Source: Pseudoalteromonas sp. SMS1
GTDB lineage: Bacteria > Pseudomonadota > Gammaproteobacteria > Enterobacterales > Alteromonadaceae
Assembly: GCF_021530565.1 (NCBI RefSeq)
Contig: NZ_JAKGBI010000019.1
Location: forward strand, 62,001-126,000
DNA length: 64,000 nt
Direction: 5' to 3'
Below are positions 8,410 through 17,118 of the stretch, piece by piece. The translations under genes and the position numbers were made by a program. Each line of letters starts with the position of its first letter. The stretch's first letter is position 1. The notes beneath the pieces were generated by a model. It ran no database searches. It saw nothing but the letters and a program-made list of their open reading frames with translations, and had not been told where the DNA came from.

Positions 8410-9108
8410 TTATTTGTCCAACCAATGGATCAGCAAGCGAGTCAACTGCGCATCTTGTTCTATGGGCAACATATGCCCACAGCCAGGAGCAACATGAACC
8501 TCGCAGGATGTCTGTTGTTCAATAGTGCTATCAAACCAATCCGTATTGATAAGTGAGTCATGTTCGCTGTACCAATATATCAAAGGTATTTTTAACGAAA
8601 GTAATGATGACTTTAAGCAATGACGTTCAGAAGTATGGGTATACACACTAATAAATTCATCAGGGCCCAGATCCTTATCCATTTCTTGAAGTAGTTCGAT
8701 GTGAGCCTGTGTAACGTTACCAGGGTCTAACAGTAATTTAGCCTTGTGTGTACTTAACCCGCCATATCCAAAGTTTTTGACAAAAGCCAACATTTGGCTT
8801 CTTTGCTTTACTTCCGATACAGGCAATTTTGTAGGACTATTTGAAATAATAAATAGTCTTTTGACTTTATTTGGAAATAAAGTACTAAAATAAGCAGCGA
8901 TATACCCGCCTAAAGAGAACCCCAACAGATTGATAGACTCTTCAGTTATCGAATCATTAAAATATTTACAAATTTCATTAAATGAGGCATCTCTTGGAAT
9001 TGTTAAATGAATCAGTTCAATGTGTGTATTTATTTTGGCTTGTACCATATTCCAAAGTTTATGATTACACATCGTGCCAGCAATCACATAAACTCTTTTT
9101 AGATCCAC
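8410..9108 (-). CDS. Alpha/beta-fold hydrolase (BioH/MenH-like)
   Basis: A 232-residue cytoplasmic alpha/beta hydrolase. The nucleophile elbow GFSLGG is near residue 85, the acid is probably the Asp in WYSEHDS near 184, and the histidine is in GCGHMLPIE near 216. The oxyanion segment VIAGTMCN is at the N-terminus. Size and motifs suit small-ester or thioester hydrolases such as BioH or MenH, but the substrate is unknown. The start is a GTG at 9108, with GGGAG six to seven bases upstream. It follows the 7-TM gene by 41 bases on the same strand, so the two may be cotranscribed. Confidence 0.8.
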   Translation of the reverse strand: MDLKRVYVIAGTMCNHKLWNMVQAKINTHIELIHLTIPRDASFNEICKYFNDSITEESINLLGFSLGGYIAAYFSTLFPNKVKRLFIISNSPTKLPVSEVKQRSQMLAFVKNFGYGGLSTHKAKLLLDPGNVTQAHIELLQEMDKDLGPDEFISVYTHTSERHCLKSSLLSLKIPLIYWYSEHDSLINTDWFDSTIEQQTSCEVHVAPGCGHMLPIEQDAQLTRLLIHWLDK

Positions 9109-9149
9109 TTTAAGCTCCCTATTAGAATACGTTTACTATATAGCCAAAC

Positions 9150-9854
9150 CTATTTTATTGTGTTGAAGGTATTTTTACTCGAATCAAGACGATTTACCAC
9201 CACATTGACATAACCTCTACCCAAAAGTACAACGGATATTAACAAAACATACAGACATAGGTCCGAAACAATCTGCGTGAAAATCTGGTCAAAGAAGCGG
9301 TGAATAAATAAAGAGATAATTGTGGCAGAAAACACCACATAAAGCGCCATCAATAAGTTTAGATCCAAAAGAGCATTGTTATCGCTTTCGTTAACCTGTG
9401 CTCGGATTAAACCCGCCCTACCGTATCTATGTATCCAATACTGGAAGTAGCAAACTGCGATTAATGAAAGGGAATATATGCCATAAGTGGGTTTACTGTC
9501 TGCCATAATACAAAAAGTCAGTATTGTGACAAAAGGCAGAACGCACGCAAATAGATGTGTTCTATTAACTCGGTTTAGAGACATAACCGATATATAGACA
9601 ATGCACAAGGGGCCCAGCAACAGAAATGAAGACTGCATAAACGCAACAATATAATCAGGAACTGTAATAGATAGCAATCGCTCAGTTCGCTCTATCATTA
9701 GACCAATTGGGGCCAAGATAAGTACCCAATAAATCGTAAGCTCTAATCCAGCCTTTGCAGAGAGGTGCTGTTGGATAGTGACATAGGATGTCGTAATTAA
9801 AAAGATGACGACCATACCGAGTAGATAACACATGATAAGCAAATCAACTGTCAA
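9150..9854 (-). CDS. Polytopic (about 7-TM) membrane protein of unknown function
   Basis: A 234-residue protein with about seven hydrophobic segments (near 5-25, 38-55, 68-90, 97-115, 122-137, 165-185, 195-215). The layout, including LLLGPLCIVYISVM, resembles the membrane half of Alteromonadales AraC-type regulators with a 7-TM sensor, but no DNA-binding domain follows. The start is probably the TTG at 9854, because AGGAG lies six bases upstream; an ATG seven codons in (9833) is an alternative. It probably forms an operon with the downstream hydrolase. Confidence 0.65.
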   Translation of the reverse strand: MTVDLLIMCYLLGMVVIFLITTSYVTIQQHLSAKAGLELTIYWVLILAPIGLMIERTERLLSITVPDYIVAFMQSSFLLLGPLCIVYISVMSLNRVNRTHLFACVLPFVTILTFCIMADSKPTYGIYSLSLIAVCYFQYWIHRYGRAGLIRAQVNESDNNALLDLNLLMALYVVFSATIISLFIHRFFDQIFTQIVSDLCLYVLLISVVLLGRGYVNVVVNRLDSSKNTFNTIK

Positions 9855-10643
9855 AATACGCTCCTGCTGTTAAATAAGCTTGCTTGCACGCTGAGCTTCG
9901 AACGTCCACATAATGATGGATGTACCTAACCCATGTCAGCTAGCGTGTCATGGTAGTTGATACATCTCTCTACGTTTAATCCTTTTTAACAAATCTAACT
10001 CCCTTTTTAAAGCCATCCCTTCTGTACAAGGCAGTTCAATTTAGACTTAGATCAACAAAAGTGACAGAACGTAATTTTTTTGTTTCAATTTTCTCATCAA
10101 TAGAGCGCTTTTTGATTTTTATCTGGGCCTTGATAAAGTCATCACATTTTAAAACCTCTTAAATTTAAACCCTTACTTTCTAAAAATACTGTAAACCAAT
10201 ATTAAACCACCTTTTGAGATGCATTATTTTAAAAATAAAAACCAGATACCACAAAGAGATAAAAACTTGAAATTATATCCATAACGATTGATAACCAAAT
10301 TATTGAAATATAAAAACAAAAAACAACAGAATAATTTATTTTAAAATCTCAAAATCACACTTTGCAAATAAAAAAACAATTACGAAAAAAGCATTTTAAT
10401 CGGGGGTTTACAGAATGAAATTTACTGGTTAGCTTGAATAAGAGTTAGCAAGCTGAGCATACGTTCACTTGCTTACAGCTTGAAATCAAGGTCGTTAATA
10501 TAAATCAAATGGTATGAATAAAACTCGTACACTAACTCACATGTCAATATGAATTTATTCATTCCCTAAACGTATTAAAGACATGTGCTCAAGCGATAAA
10601 CCGAGGGAACATCCCTTTCAAATTGTTATCAAAGGAGTTATCA
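9855..10643. other. Long AT-rich region upstream of the orphan secreted protein gene
   Basis: Nearly 800 bases without a supported gene. Positions 10060-10400 are very A/T rich with many A-tracts, as in curved promoter DNA or H-NS-type targets. An inverted repeat ATGAATAAA/TTTATTCAT (10514-10522 and 10554-10562) lies about 85 bases before the next gene. I find no small ORF with a ribosome site and no RNA gene. Confidence 0.5.
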
Positions 10644-11450
10644 ATGAAACTTAAACTACTCGCAGTGCTTACAACGAGCTTACTGGCAACAACAGCATAC
10701 GCTCAAGTAGTAGTGAATGACTTAGACGGTTATAACAGAACAACTGCTTATACAAACGGCGCAGTAGATCGTATCGTCACGGATTCATTTAACGCGCGTA
10801 CGTTTAACGCTTGGGTTTACTTTAAAGAAGGGGGCTCAGAGTGCACAAGCGGTTACGTGTATGATGAAATTACTGGGCAGCAGTATGGTACCGTCAATAT
10901 TGGTACAGCGGGGCCTGGGGCAAGTATGGTTGATACTGTTTATTTCAATGGTACATTTAGCGATGACCAATTAACACGTAACCGTGTATTAGCGCTAAAT
11001 TGCCAAAACCTAGCGGGTGAACAGTACAAGGTCTATCATAAATTTTCTGGTTTACCGGCGATTACTTGGGATACAAGCTTGGTAGGTGTAGGTGAGTACA
11101 AAATGCCAGACTGTACTGGTGCCAGCGCGCATTGCGGAGGCCGCGGTTGGTATGAGCAAGTGCGTTATACGTCATCACTGCACATAAACAACAAGAATGA
11201 CGATACCTTCTGCACATCAACAATCAATGAAGGGCTGACATCTCGTGTATTTAATGGATACGACAGTACGCCGCTCTTTCATACAAATCATTTTGCACTG
11301 GAAAATGAGGTATATAACTTTACTGGGCCTGCATTTAGAAAAACGGTGACCTGTCATAGTCCTGTCGGTCAAATTCAACGTACGCAAGTTTGGGTTATCT
11401 CTGGTGAAAATGACATAAATTTAGAAGTCGATTACACAGTTTATAAATAA
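10644..11450 (+). CDS. Secreted protein of unknown function (268 aa)
   Basis: I do not recognise this family. The ATG at 10644 has an AAAGGAG ribosome site 6 bases upstream; the frame is open to a TTG at 10623, but that would bury the signal peptide. Residues 1-20 are a clear signal peptide (MKLKLLAVLTTSLLATTAYA). The mature part is rich in Tyr, Thr and Asn, has several cysteines that could pair, and looks beta-strand-rich. It is monocistronic, preceded by nearly 800 bases of AT-rich DNA and followed by a dyad at 11463-11486. The context gives no functional hint. Confidence 0.75.
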   Translation: MKLKLLAVLTTSLLATTAYAQVVVNDLDGYNRTTAYTNGAVDRIVTDSFNARTFNAWVYFKEGGSECTSGYVYDEITGQQYGTVNIGTAGPGASMVDTVYFNGTFSDDQLTRNRVLALNCQNLAGEQYKVYHKFSGLPAITWDTSLVGVGEYKMPDCTGASAHCGGRGWYEQVRYTSSLHINNKNDDTFCTSTINEGLTSRVFNGYDSTPLFHTNHFALENEVYNFTGPAFRKTVTCHSPVGQIQRTQVWVISGENDINLEVDYTVYK

Positions 11451-11462
11451 TATATCCGTCAA

Positions 11463-11486
11463 TGAGCAGTAATTATGTGCTGCTCA
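11463..11486 (+). terminator. Possible terminator hairpin after the secreted protein gene
   Basis: TGAGCAG and CTGCTCA (11463-11469 and 11480-11486) form a 7-bp stem 13 bases after the stop codon. No T-run follows directly, so termination is uncertain. Confidence 0.35.
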
Positions 11487-11582
11487 CATACTAAGAGTTT
11501 CTTTTGCCCAGTCACTCACAGTCTCTGTACTTTACTGACACTAAGGGGCTTTTAAAGTCACTAGTATCTAAAATAAGAGATT

Positions 11583-11608
11583 AAAAAAGGCACCATCATA
11601 GGTGCCTT
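11583..11608 (-). terminator. Terminator of the tandem amidohydrolase operon
   Basis: AAGGCACC/GGTGCCTT (11587-11594 and 11601-11608) form an 8-bp stem. On the minus strand it is followed by a run of six T, 15 bases beyond the stop of the downstream amidohydrolase. Confidence 0.85.
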
Positions 11609-11623
11609 CTTACATCAACCGAT

Positions 11624-12865
11624 TTATTTCGTATAGCCTCGCGGCATATTCGAATCCGTTGTGTAACGTTCGCGCAATTTATCATGGCGAGACTCGGTTG
11701 TTACGGATTCACCATTAATCCAAACTTTGTCTACGCGCGTATTAAATTCAAAAGGATCTGCAGTCCAAAGTACGACGTCAGCTCGCTCGCCTTTGGCAAT
11801 CTTACCACCCTCTATACCAAAAGCATCTGCGACATTCACGGTCATTGCTTTAAGCGCACCGTCATGTGACATGCCATTAGCGACTGCAATGCCTGCGTCA
11901 AAACGCATTTGATATACGTTGTGGCTGCCATCGCCCGCTACATTTAAGATAACCTTAACGCCTGCCTGCTCTAATTCACCGGCATTGCCAAGGTGTGCAT
12001 GTAACGCGTCAAAACCCGAAGGTAAGTTTGACACAGCACTCACAATCACTGGGACTTCAGCTTTAGCCAACTGTTCTTTAACCAGCACAGCGTCATTTGC
12101 ACCATATATAATCAGATTTAGGCCAAACTTTTCTTTGAGGGCGATCAGTTCAAGAAGTTGAGAAGCTCTCGATGCATATGCAACGACAGGCAGATCACCT
12201 TTAAGCACGTCGATCAACAACTTTTCTTCTGAAGTTGGATCTTTGTCTTTCTTCTTGTCTTTCTTTGATTTTAGCTTCTTCTCTTGCTCAGCAAGTTTTT
12301 TGGTAAAAGACTGCATTGCAGATGCGCGTGACGCATCTCCGCTCACGGCGCCTAAGTCAACGATTAACGCGGTTTTACGGTCAGTAACACTGCCAAACTC
12401 ACCCGATAGATCAGCAACAAATGCTAACCCCATAAACACACCACTTTCACCCCAAGGTAAGGATGGTACGCTGATATTTTGTGTCACCCCACCCTTGCGA
12501 GCATATGGGATCAAACTTGAACGAGGGTTAAATGCAGTGCTTGGGTCGAATTCAATACCAGATTTATCGTAAGCATCCACAGAGCGTGACACGGCGCCAA
12601 CCTCAACAAGGCCAAGGTGGTTCATTGAGCCAATTAAACCTGGCGTTAACACTTTGCCCTGGGCGTCTACTGTGACATCAGCATTAAATGATTTTGGATT
12701 AACCGCTTTGATCTTGCCGTCTTCAATTAACACCGTGGCATTTTCTAGCACGCCTTGTGCAGTTTGCGTGTGAACCGTTGCGTTAGTAATCGCTGTAATT
12801 TGAGCGAATGCCGCTGAGGAGCTTAGCAATGCACCAGTTAGTATCGATAATTTAAACTTGTTCAT
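11624..12865 (-). CDS. Amidohydrolase-family protein with degenerate metal site
   Basis: A 413-residue exported member of the amidohydrolase superfamily (imidazolonepropionase/dihydroorotase-like group), with a signal peptide at 1-21 (SSSAAFA). The N-terminal sandwich, the barrel and the C-terminal KGERADVVLWTADPFE strand are all present. The metal motif that should read PGLID-x-H-x-H is instead PGLIGSMNH (75-83), so the Asp and the first His are gone. A lysine-rich insert (KSKKDKKKDKD) lies near 205-216. The ATG at 12865 has GGAGAG upstream; a GTG at 12871 is less likely. It is second in a two-gene operon. It may be a non-catalytic partner of the upstream enzyme. Confidence 0.8.
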   Translation of the reverse strand: MNKFKLSILTGALLSSSAAFAQITAITNATVHTQTAQGVLENATVLIEDGKIKAVNPKSFNADVTVDAQGKVLTPGLIGSMNHLGLVEVGAVSRSVDAYDKSGIEFDPSTAFNPRSSLIPYARKGGVTQNISVPSLPWGESGVFMGLAFVADLSGEFGSVTDRKTALIVDLGAVSGDASRASAMQSFTKKLAEQEKKLKSKKDKKKDKDPTSEEKLLIDVLKGDLPVVAYASRASQLLELIALKEKFGLNLIIYGANDAVLVKEQLAKAEVPVIVSAVSNLPSGFDALHAHLGNAGELEQAGVKVILNVAGDGSHNVYQMRFDAGIAVANGMSHDGALKAMTVNVADAFGIEGGKIAKGERADVVLWTADPFEFNTRVDKVWINGESVTTESRHDKLRERYTTDSNMPRGYTK

Positions 12866-12875
12866 TGTCACTCTC

Positions 12876-14261
12876 CTAGCGCTGACCTAACATGAAATCA
12901 CTAACAGCTTGGTATTTACTGTCATTACGGTCATACACCTTAGCACCATCAATAAATACTTTTTCAGCCTTAGAGTAAACGCTAAATGGACTCTGATCCC
13001 AAATAACCACATCAGCTTGCTTACCAGCTGAGATTGAGCCAGTTAGGTCTTCTACACCCAAAGACTTAGCTGCGTTATATGTGATCCACTTTATTGCGTG
13101 CTCTTCTTTGATGTCAAAACCCGCTTCGTTCGCAGAGTACATCACTTTGGCTGCTTCGTGATTCAGTCGTTGAATTGTTGTATCTGAATCAGAGTGGATC
13201 ACCGCACAAGAGTTTTTAGCAGCATCGACGATTGCCACATTTTCTAGCGACATATCATACGCTTCCATTTTGAAGCCCCACCAATCCGGCCATAGTGCAG
13301 CACAGTTACCATTCTCTCCTAACAGATCGGCTATTTTATACGCCTCAACACCGTGGTGGAATGTACCCGCATGATAGCCAAACTCTTTAGAAAGGTCGAT
13401 CATCATCGCCATTTCTTCAGCTTTGTAGCAATGGTTGTGAATTAGGATTTCTCCATCCAGCACACCGCGCAACGTATCAAGCTTAATGTCACGGTGTGGT
13501 GCATCAGGATTTAAACCAGCCGCATATTCTGCTTCATATTGCTCCCATGCACGCTTGTACTCACCCGCTTCAATCCAAGCTTCACGGTAACCAGCCATGT
13601 TACCCATACGGGTTTTTGGTGCAACACCTTGCCCACCATAGACGCGTTTCGGGTTCTCACCACACGCCATTTTCAGACCATAAGGCGCATCTGGAAACTT
13701 CATCCCCTGCATCGTTTCGGAAGGCACATTTTTTAACGTCACAGCACGGCCACCAAATAAGTTGGCTGAACCTGGTAGGATTTGAAGTGATGTGATCCCG
13801 CCTTCACGGGCACGGTTAAAGCCAGGGTCTTGTGGCCAAACAGAATGTTCTACCCATACTTGAGCGGTGTTCGGGTTGATCATTTCGTTACCATCTTGGT
13901 GCGACTCTACTCCAGGGCTTGGGTACGCACCCAAATGTGAGTGATTGTCGATGATACCTGGGGTGACCCACTTTCCTGCTGCATCGATTGTCGTATCGGC
14001 CGAAACAGTCAGATCTTTGCCAACCTGGCTAATCTTGCCATCGACAATATAGACATCAGCGTCATTGATCCTTTCGCCGGTACCAGTCAGCACAGTTGCG
14101 TTAGTAATTAATGTACTTGAAGAAGAGTGAGGCTTGTAAGTACTTGGATATGGGTTTTTCTCGATTGTGACTTTATCTTTCTGAGGGCCAGTATCTTGCT
14201 GACATCCAAAAAGAGCGGTGCTTAGAGCAAGCACGATCACAGAGGGCTTAAATATTTTCAT
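12876..14261 (-). CDS. Amidohydrolase-family lipoprotein
   Basis: A 461-residue metal-dependent hydrolase exported as a lipoprotein: the lipobox LFGC places the lipidated Cys at 20. Metal ligands look intact, with PGIIDNHSH (H107 and H109), then IHNHC, FHHG and HSDSD further on. The C-terminal KQADVVIWDQSPFSV strand is the usual amidohydrolase closing segment. The substrate is not evident; relatives act on cyclic amides, acylated amino acids or dipeptides. The stop codon is 10 bases before the ATG of the second, metal-site-deficient paralog, so the two are made together. The upstream region also serves the divergent DUF3718 gene. Confidence 0.85.
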   Translation of the reverse strand: MKIFKPSVIVLALSTALFGCQQDTGPQKDKVTIEKNPYPSTYKPHSSSSTLITNATVLTGTGERINDADVYIVDGKISQVGKDLTVSADTTIDAAGKWVTPGIIDNHSHLGAYPSPGVESHQDGNEMINPNTAQVWVEHSVWPQDPGFNRAREGGITSLQILPGSANLFGGRAVTLKNVPSETMQGMKFPDAPYGLKMACGENPKRVYGGQGVAPKTRMGNMAGYREAWIEAGEYKRAWEQYEAEYAAGLNPDAPHRDIKLDTLRGVLDGEILIHNHCYKAEEMAMMIDLSKEFGYHAGTFHHGVEAYKIADLLGENGNCAALWPDWWGFKMEAYDMSLENVAIVDAAKNSCAVIHSDSDTTIQRLNHEAAKVMYSANEAGFDIKEEHAIKWITYNAAKSLGVEDLTGSISAGKQADVVIWDQSPFSVYSKAEKVFIDGAKVYDRNDSKYQAVSDFMLGQR

Positions 14262-14742
14262 TTTTCTCTCTCTGTAGTTTTTATGTGATTAATACTAAAT
14301 TTCACATATGTGACTGTAGCTAAAATTCATCAAAATTTCGATATAAAAACCTCAAAATGCAATAAATCATGGTGAATGACTTAAAATTCTCAACCTTGTT
14401 CAAGAAAAGAACACCCCGAGTATGCTTGAAGACTAAATTTTGAACACACTTTCACATACTCTGACACACTTTTGAAATAGGTTTTAATGAAAAACTGAAA
14501 AGATGGTAAAACCATTAAAATATAACGTTGATTAAATGATAATCAAATTAGTGTTGAAATTTATTTTTGCCTATTCGTCATATTTATTCCTGTAATTTAA
14601 TATAATAATTAAGCACTTAAAAGCAGTAGTAACCTAATACACAAATACTTACATTCGCACAATTTTCAATTACAGCATTTTTCCCACAAAGCGCCAATAC
14701 TGAGGGGGAGTCGCACAAAACACCCAGATTTGGAGAACTAAA
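14262..14742. other. Divergent promoter region with an inverted repeat
   Basis: About 480 AT-rich bases between the amidohydrolase operon and the DUF3718 gene. TTGATTA-AATGA-TAATCAA (14528-14546) is a perfect 7-bp inverted repeat that could be an operator. I see no gene in it. Confidence 0.45.
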
Positions 14743-15096
14743 ATGAAAGCATTATTGACCACAGTTGCACTAGTTGGACTTGTATCTACCGCGCATCAAG
14801 CGCAAGCACTCGAGTTTATTGCCGCCGATGACAGTATGGCGACAAAATTGTGTTTAGCCTTTGCGTCAAACCGACCACATGTCATGTTGGAAGAATTACG
14901 AGGCAATCATGCGTTGAAAAAGAACATCGCGAATAAATTGCACTGCAACGATATGGACCTAGAAGAGTTTGCAGAAGCTTACAGCCTCACTCGCAACGCA
15001 AAGTTTATGAACATTGAGCTAGATACCAAAACATCTATCAAGGATTTGACTACGCAAAACACGCCTGCAACCGTTGTTTTATCGGGCTCTAAGTAA
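14743..15096 (+). CDS. Small secreted DUF3718-type protein
   Basis: A 117-residue exported protein. A signal peptide (MKALLTTVALVGLVSTAHQAQA) is followed by LEFIAADDSMATKLCLAFASN, a pattern I associate with DUF3718 of Pseudoalteromonas and Shewanella. Two cysteines (near residues 40 and 67) could form a disulfide. The ATG has a good GGAG site seven bases upstream. The function of the family is unknown. It is monocistronic, convergent with the DUF445 gene. Confidence 0.7.
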   Translation: MKALLTTVALVGLVSTAHQAQALEFIAADDSMATKLCLAFASNRPHVMLEELRGNHALKKNIANKLHCNDMDLEEFAEAYSLTRNAKFMNIELDTKTSIKDLTTQNTPATVVLSGSK

Positions 15097-15161
15097 TGCG
15101 CGTTATTTTACATGCAAAATCAAAGTGCGCATTATTTTAACTGACAATGCGCACTTACCTA

Positions 15162-15854
15162 TTATAGAAAACTTGCAACCACGCCAAACAAACCGCCAAA
15201 TACGCCGCCCCACACTACTAGCCAGCCTAGGTGCGTATGGATCATATTCTGGACGATATTTTTCACCATCACGGGCGTCAATTCATTTAACCTTTCATCC
15301 ACGGCATGTTCTATGGCACCTCTAATCGAGTCTAGTGATTGACCATTCGTCAGCACACCTGACACCTGCTCTTTAAATTCAGGCTCTTCACTGATCTCTC
15401 GAAGCGCTTCTTTCATTTTTTCAGTAAATGTATCGCGCATAGGCTCGATGGCTTCTTTACCGCCTACCATTGCTAACATCGCGCCGAATTGCGAGCCCTC
15501 AATCACTTGCACCAACTTATTGAACGCGATTGATAAATCGGCCTGTTCAATTACTGGATTCAAATCGATGTCAATCTGATTTTTAGTAGCGAAACTTTGC
15601 AGCTTATCTTGGTTGAAAAATTCGTCTAAGATCAACTCTTTGATAGCTACTTTAAATTCTTTAAACTTAATGGTTATTACACCAGAGCCATATAATCCCG
15701 GCACTTTCTCAAACAACATATGCACCGCCAGCCAATTTGTTACCGCGCCTGAAAGCGCGAACATGCCCATTGTTAATACCAAGTCGCTTCCACTCAACCA
15801 GCCAAGCGCCACTAAAGCAGCGGCCAATAAATTTGTTACTACACTTTTATTCAA
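15162..15854 (-). CDS. DUF445 family inner-membrane protein
   Basis: A 230-residue protein with two N-terminal hydrophobic segments (about 5-40, including GAVTNWLAVHMLFE, the DUF445 hallmark) and one at the C-terminus (about 210-228). A long helical amphipathic middle lies between them. The family function is unknown. The start codon appears to be TTG at 15854 (MNKSVVTNLL), as no ATG lies before the conserved transmembrane segment. The ribosome site is weak. It is divergent from the fructosamine-kinase-like gene. Confidence 0.75.
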   Translation of the reverse strand: MNKSVVTNLLAAALVALGWLSGSDLVLTMGMFALSGAVTNWLAVHMLFEKVPGLYGSGVITIKFKEFKVAIKELILDEFFNQDKLQSFATKNQIDIDLNPVIEQADLSIAFNKLVQVIEGSQFGAMLAMVGGKEAIEPMRDTFTEKMKEALREISEEPEFKEQVSGVLTNGQSLDSIRGAIEHAVDERLNELTPVMVKNIVQNMIHTHLGWLVVWGGVFGGLFGVVASFL

Positions 15855-15982
15855 TGTGGTTATTCCAGTACGTTACAAAAACTGTTGCTATTCTATTAGA
15901 TTTAAAATTGCACTCAAGTATTTGTGTTATAGCCAAAATCGTCCATAGTTAGGAGTAAGCGCTTTGGCACAGTGGGCAGACT

Positions 15983-16837
15983 ATGTGGAACCTTGTAAAT
16001 CAATACATCAGTGATGCAATTCATGACCATTTTGAATTTACTAAAAAAACCCAACTGCCCTGCAATTCAAAATCCAAAACATTCAAAATTGAAAACGACA
16101 AACATAGTTTCCTTGTCAAAGTAGACCATGTTTGCGCACTTGAGCGGTATGAGTGCGAAGCCCAAAATCATACGCTATTGATCAGAGACAGTGATTTTTT
16201 AGTCGCCGATCCAATTACAATAGGCTCAAGCCTCGAGTACTGTTTTATTGTATTTGAATGGTTGCACACGCAACCGGACCAGGAAAACTGGTACGATTGT
16301 GGTAGGACCCTTGCTAGAATGCATGCGCGCCATGAGCAAGAAATGTTTGGTCTTGAGCAAGAAAACTATTTACTCGGACTTGCGCAGCCGAATCAATGGC
16401 ACAAGAAGTGGTCTGTATTTTTCGCCGAGGAGAGAATTGCTTGGCAATTGCAGCTTCTTCAGGAAAAGAACATCACCTTAGTCGATATCGATCTATTCGT
16501 AGAACAACTTAAACCGCTTATTAGTCACTCACTTCAGCCCTCTCTGCTTCATGGATATTTTTGGCGCGGTAACATTGCTTTTGCCAATAAAAAGCCCTGT
16601 GTTTACTCTCCGGCTTGCTACTACGGAGACAGAGAAGTAGACATTGCAAATAGCGAGCTATTTGCGGCCCTGCCCGAAGCCTTTTATACGGGGTACGAAG
16701 ATACCTACCCGTTGGAGTCCAGCTACCAGCAACGCAAGTCTATTTATCAACTTTATACATTACTATGCCATGCAAACCTCTTTGCCGGAGATTATATTTT
16801 GCAGTCACAAAAGCAAATAGAGGCGCTTTTAAAATAG
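15983..16837 (+). CDS. Fructosamine-kinase-family protein, predicted pseudokinase
   Basis: A 284-residue member of the FN3K family, which phosphorylates the sugar of glycated proteins to trigger deglycation. Length and family motifs fit: FLVKVD with Lys46, GRTLARMHARHEQEMFGLEQENYLLG, QPNQWHKKWSVFF and the closing ACYYGDREVDIANSELF. The catalytic loop, which should be HGD-x-W-x-GN, reads HGYFWRGN (Tyr192 for the base Asp), and the metal-binding Asp of the DPA motif is Ser209 (YSPAC). Both catalytic acids are missing although the frame is intact, so it is probably inactive as a kinase. AGGAG at 15951 is too far from the ATG to be its site, so the start is less certain. Confidence 0.8.
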   Translation: MWNLVNQYISDAIHDHFEFTKKTQLPCNSKSKTFKIENDKHSFLVKVDHVCALERYECEAQNHTLLIRDSDFLVADPITIGSSLEYCFIVFEWLHTQPDQENWYDCGRTLARMHARHEQEMFGLEQENYLLGLAQPNQWHKKWSVFFAEERIAWQLQLLQEKNITLVDIDLFVEQLKPLISHSLQPSLLHGYFWRGNIAFANKKPCVYSPACYYGDREVDIANSELFAALPEAFYTGYEDTYPLESSYQQRKSIYQLYTLLCHANLFAGDYILQSQKQIEALLK

Positions 16838-16867
16838 CTGTCACGCTGCGGTAATAGTTGCAATTAA

Positions 16868-16876
16868 TGCTATAAT
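16868..16876 (+). promoter_or_regulatory. Extended -10 promoter of the CPXCG gene
   Basis: TGC-TATAAT is a perfect extended -10 element 39 bases before the CPXCG start codon. No good -35 box is present, as is common for extended -10 promoters. Confidence 0.6.
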
Positions 16877-16914
16877 AGAGAAAGGAATGACAGAGCGGTT
16901 GTTGGAGTAAAACC

Positions 16915-17118
16915 ATGAAACAGCTGTATCACCAACGTATTAGCTGCCCTCACTGTGGCCATCATATCTTTATTGATTTAGACACAAGTGAAGGCGATCA
17001 AGATTATTATGAAGATTGTGCAGCGTGCTGTAATCCGATTCACCTCAACATGCATATTGATGAAGCTATCAATAAATTGGAGTTGAGGATCGACAGCGAC
17101 GATGAGCAGATCTTTTAG
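16915..17118 (+). CDS. CPXCG-motif cysteine-rich protein
   Basis: A 67-residue acidic protein with two Cys pairs: CPHCG (C11, C14) and a cluster in CAACCNP (C35-C39), the pattern of the small CPXCG family of putative zinc-ribbon proteins. The function is unknown. A ribosome site (TTGGAG) precedes the ATG. Its last four bases overlap the stop of riboflavin synthase on the other strand, so the two convergent genes have no terminator between them. Confidence 0.85.
   Translation: MKQLYHQRISCPHCGHHIFIDLDTSEGDQDYYEDCAACCNPIHLNMHIDEAINKLELRIDSDDEQIF

Noticed and set aside
8410..9108. Assigning the alpha/beta hydrolase as BioH
   Set aside because: The motif GFSLGG fits, but the gene is far from the bio locus, sits next to a membrane protein gene, and many hydrolases share this pattern.
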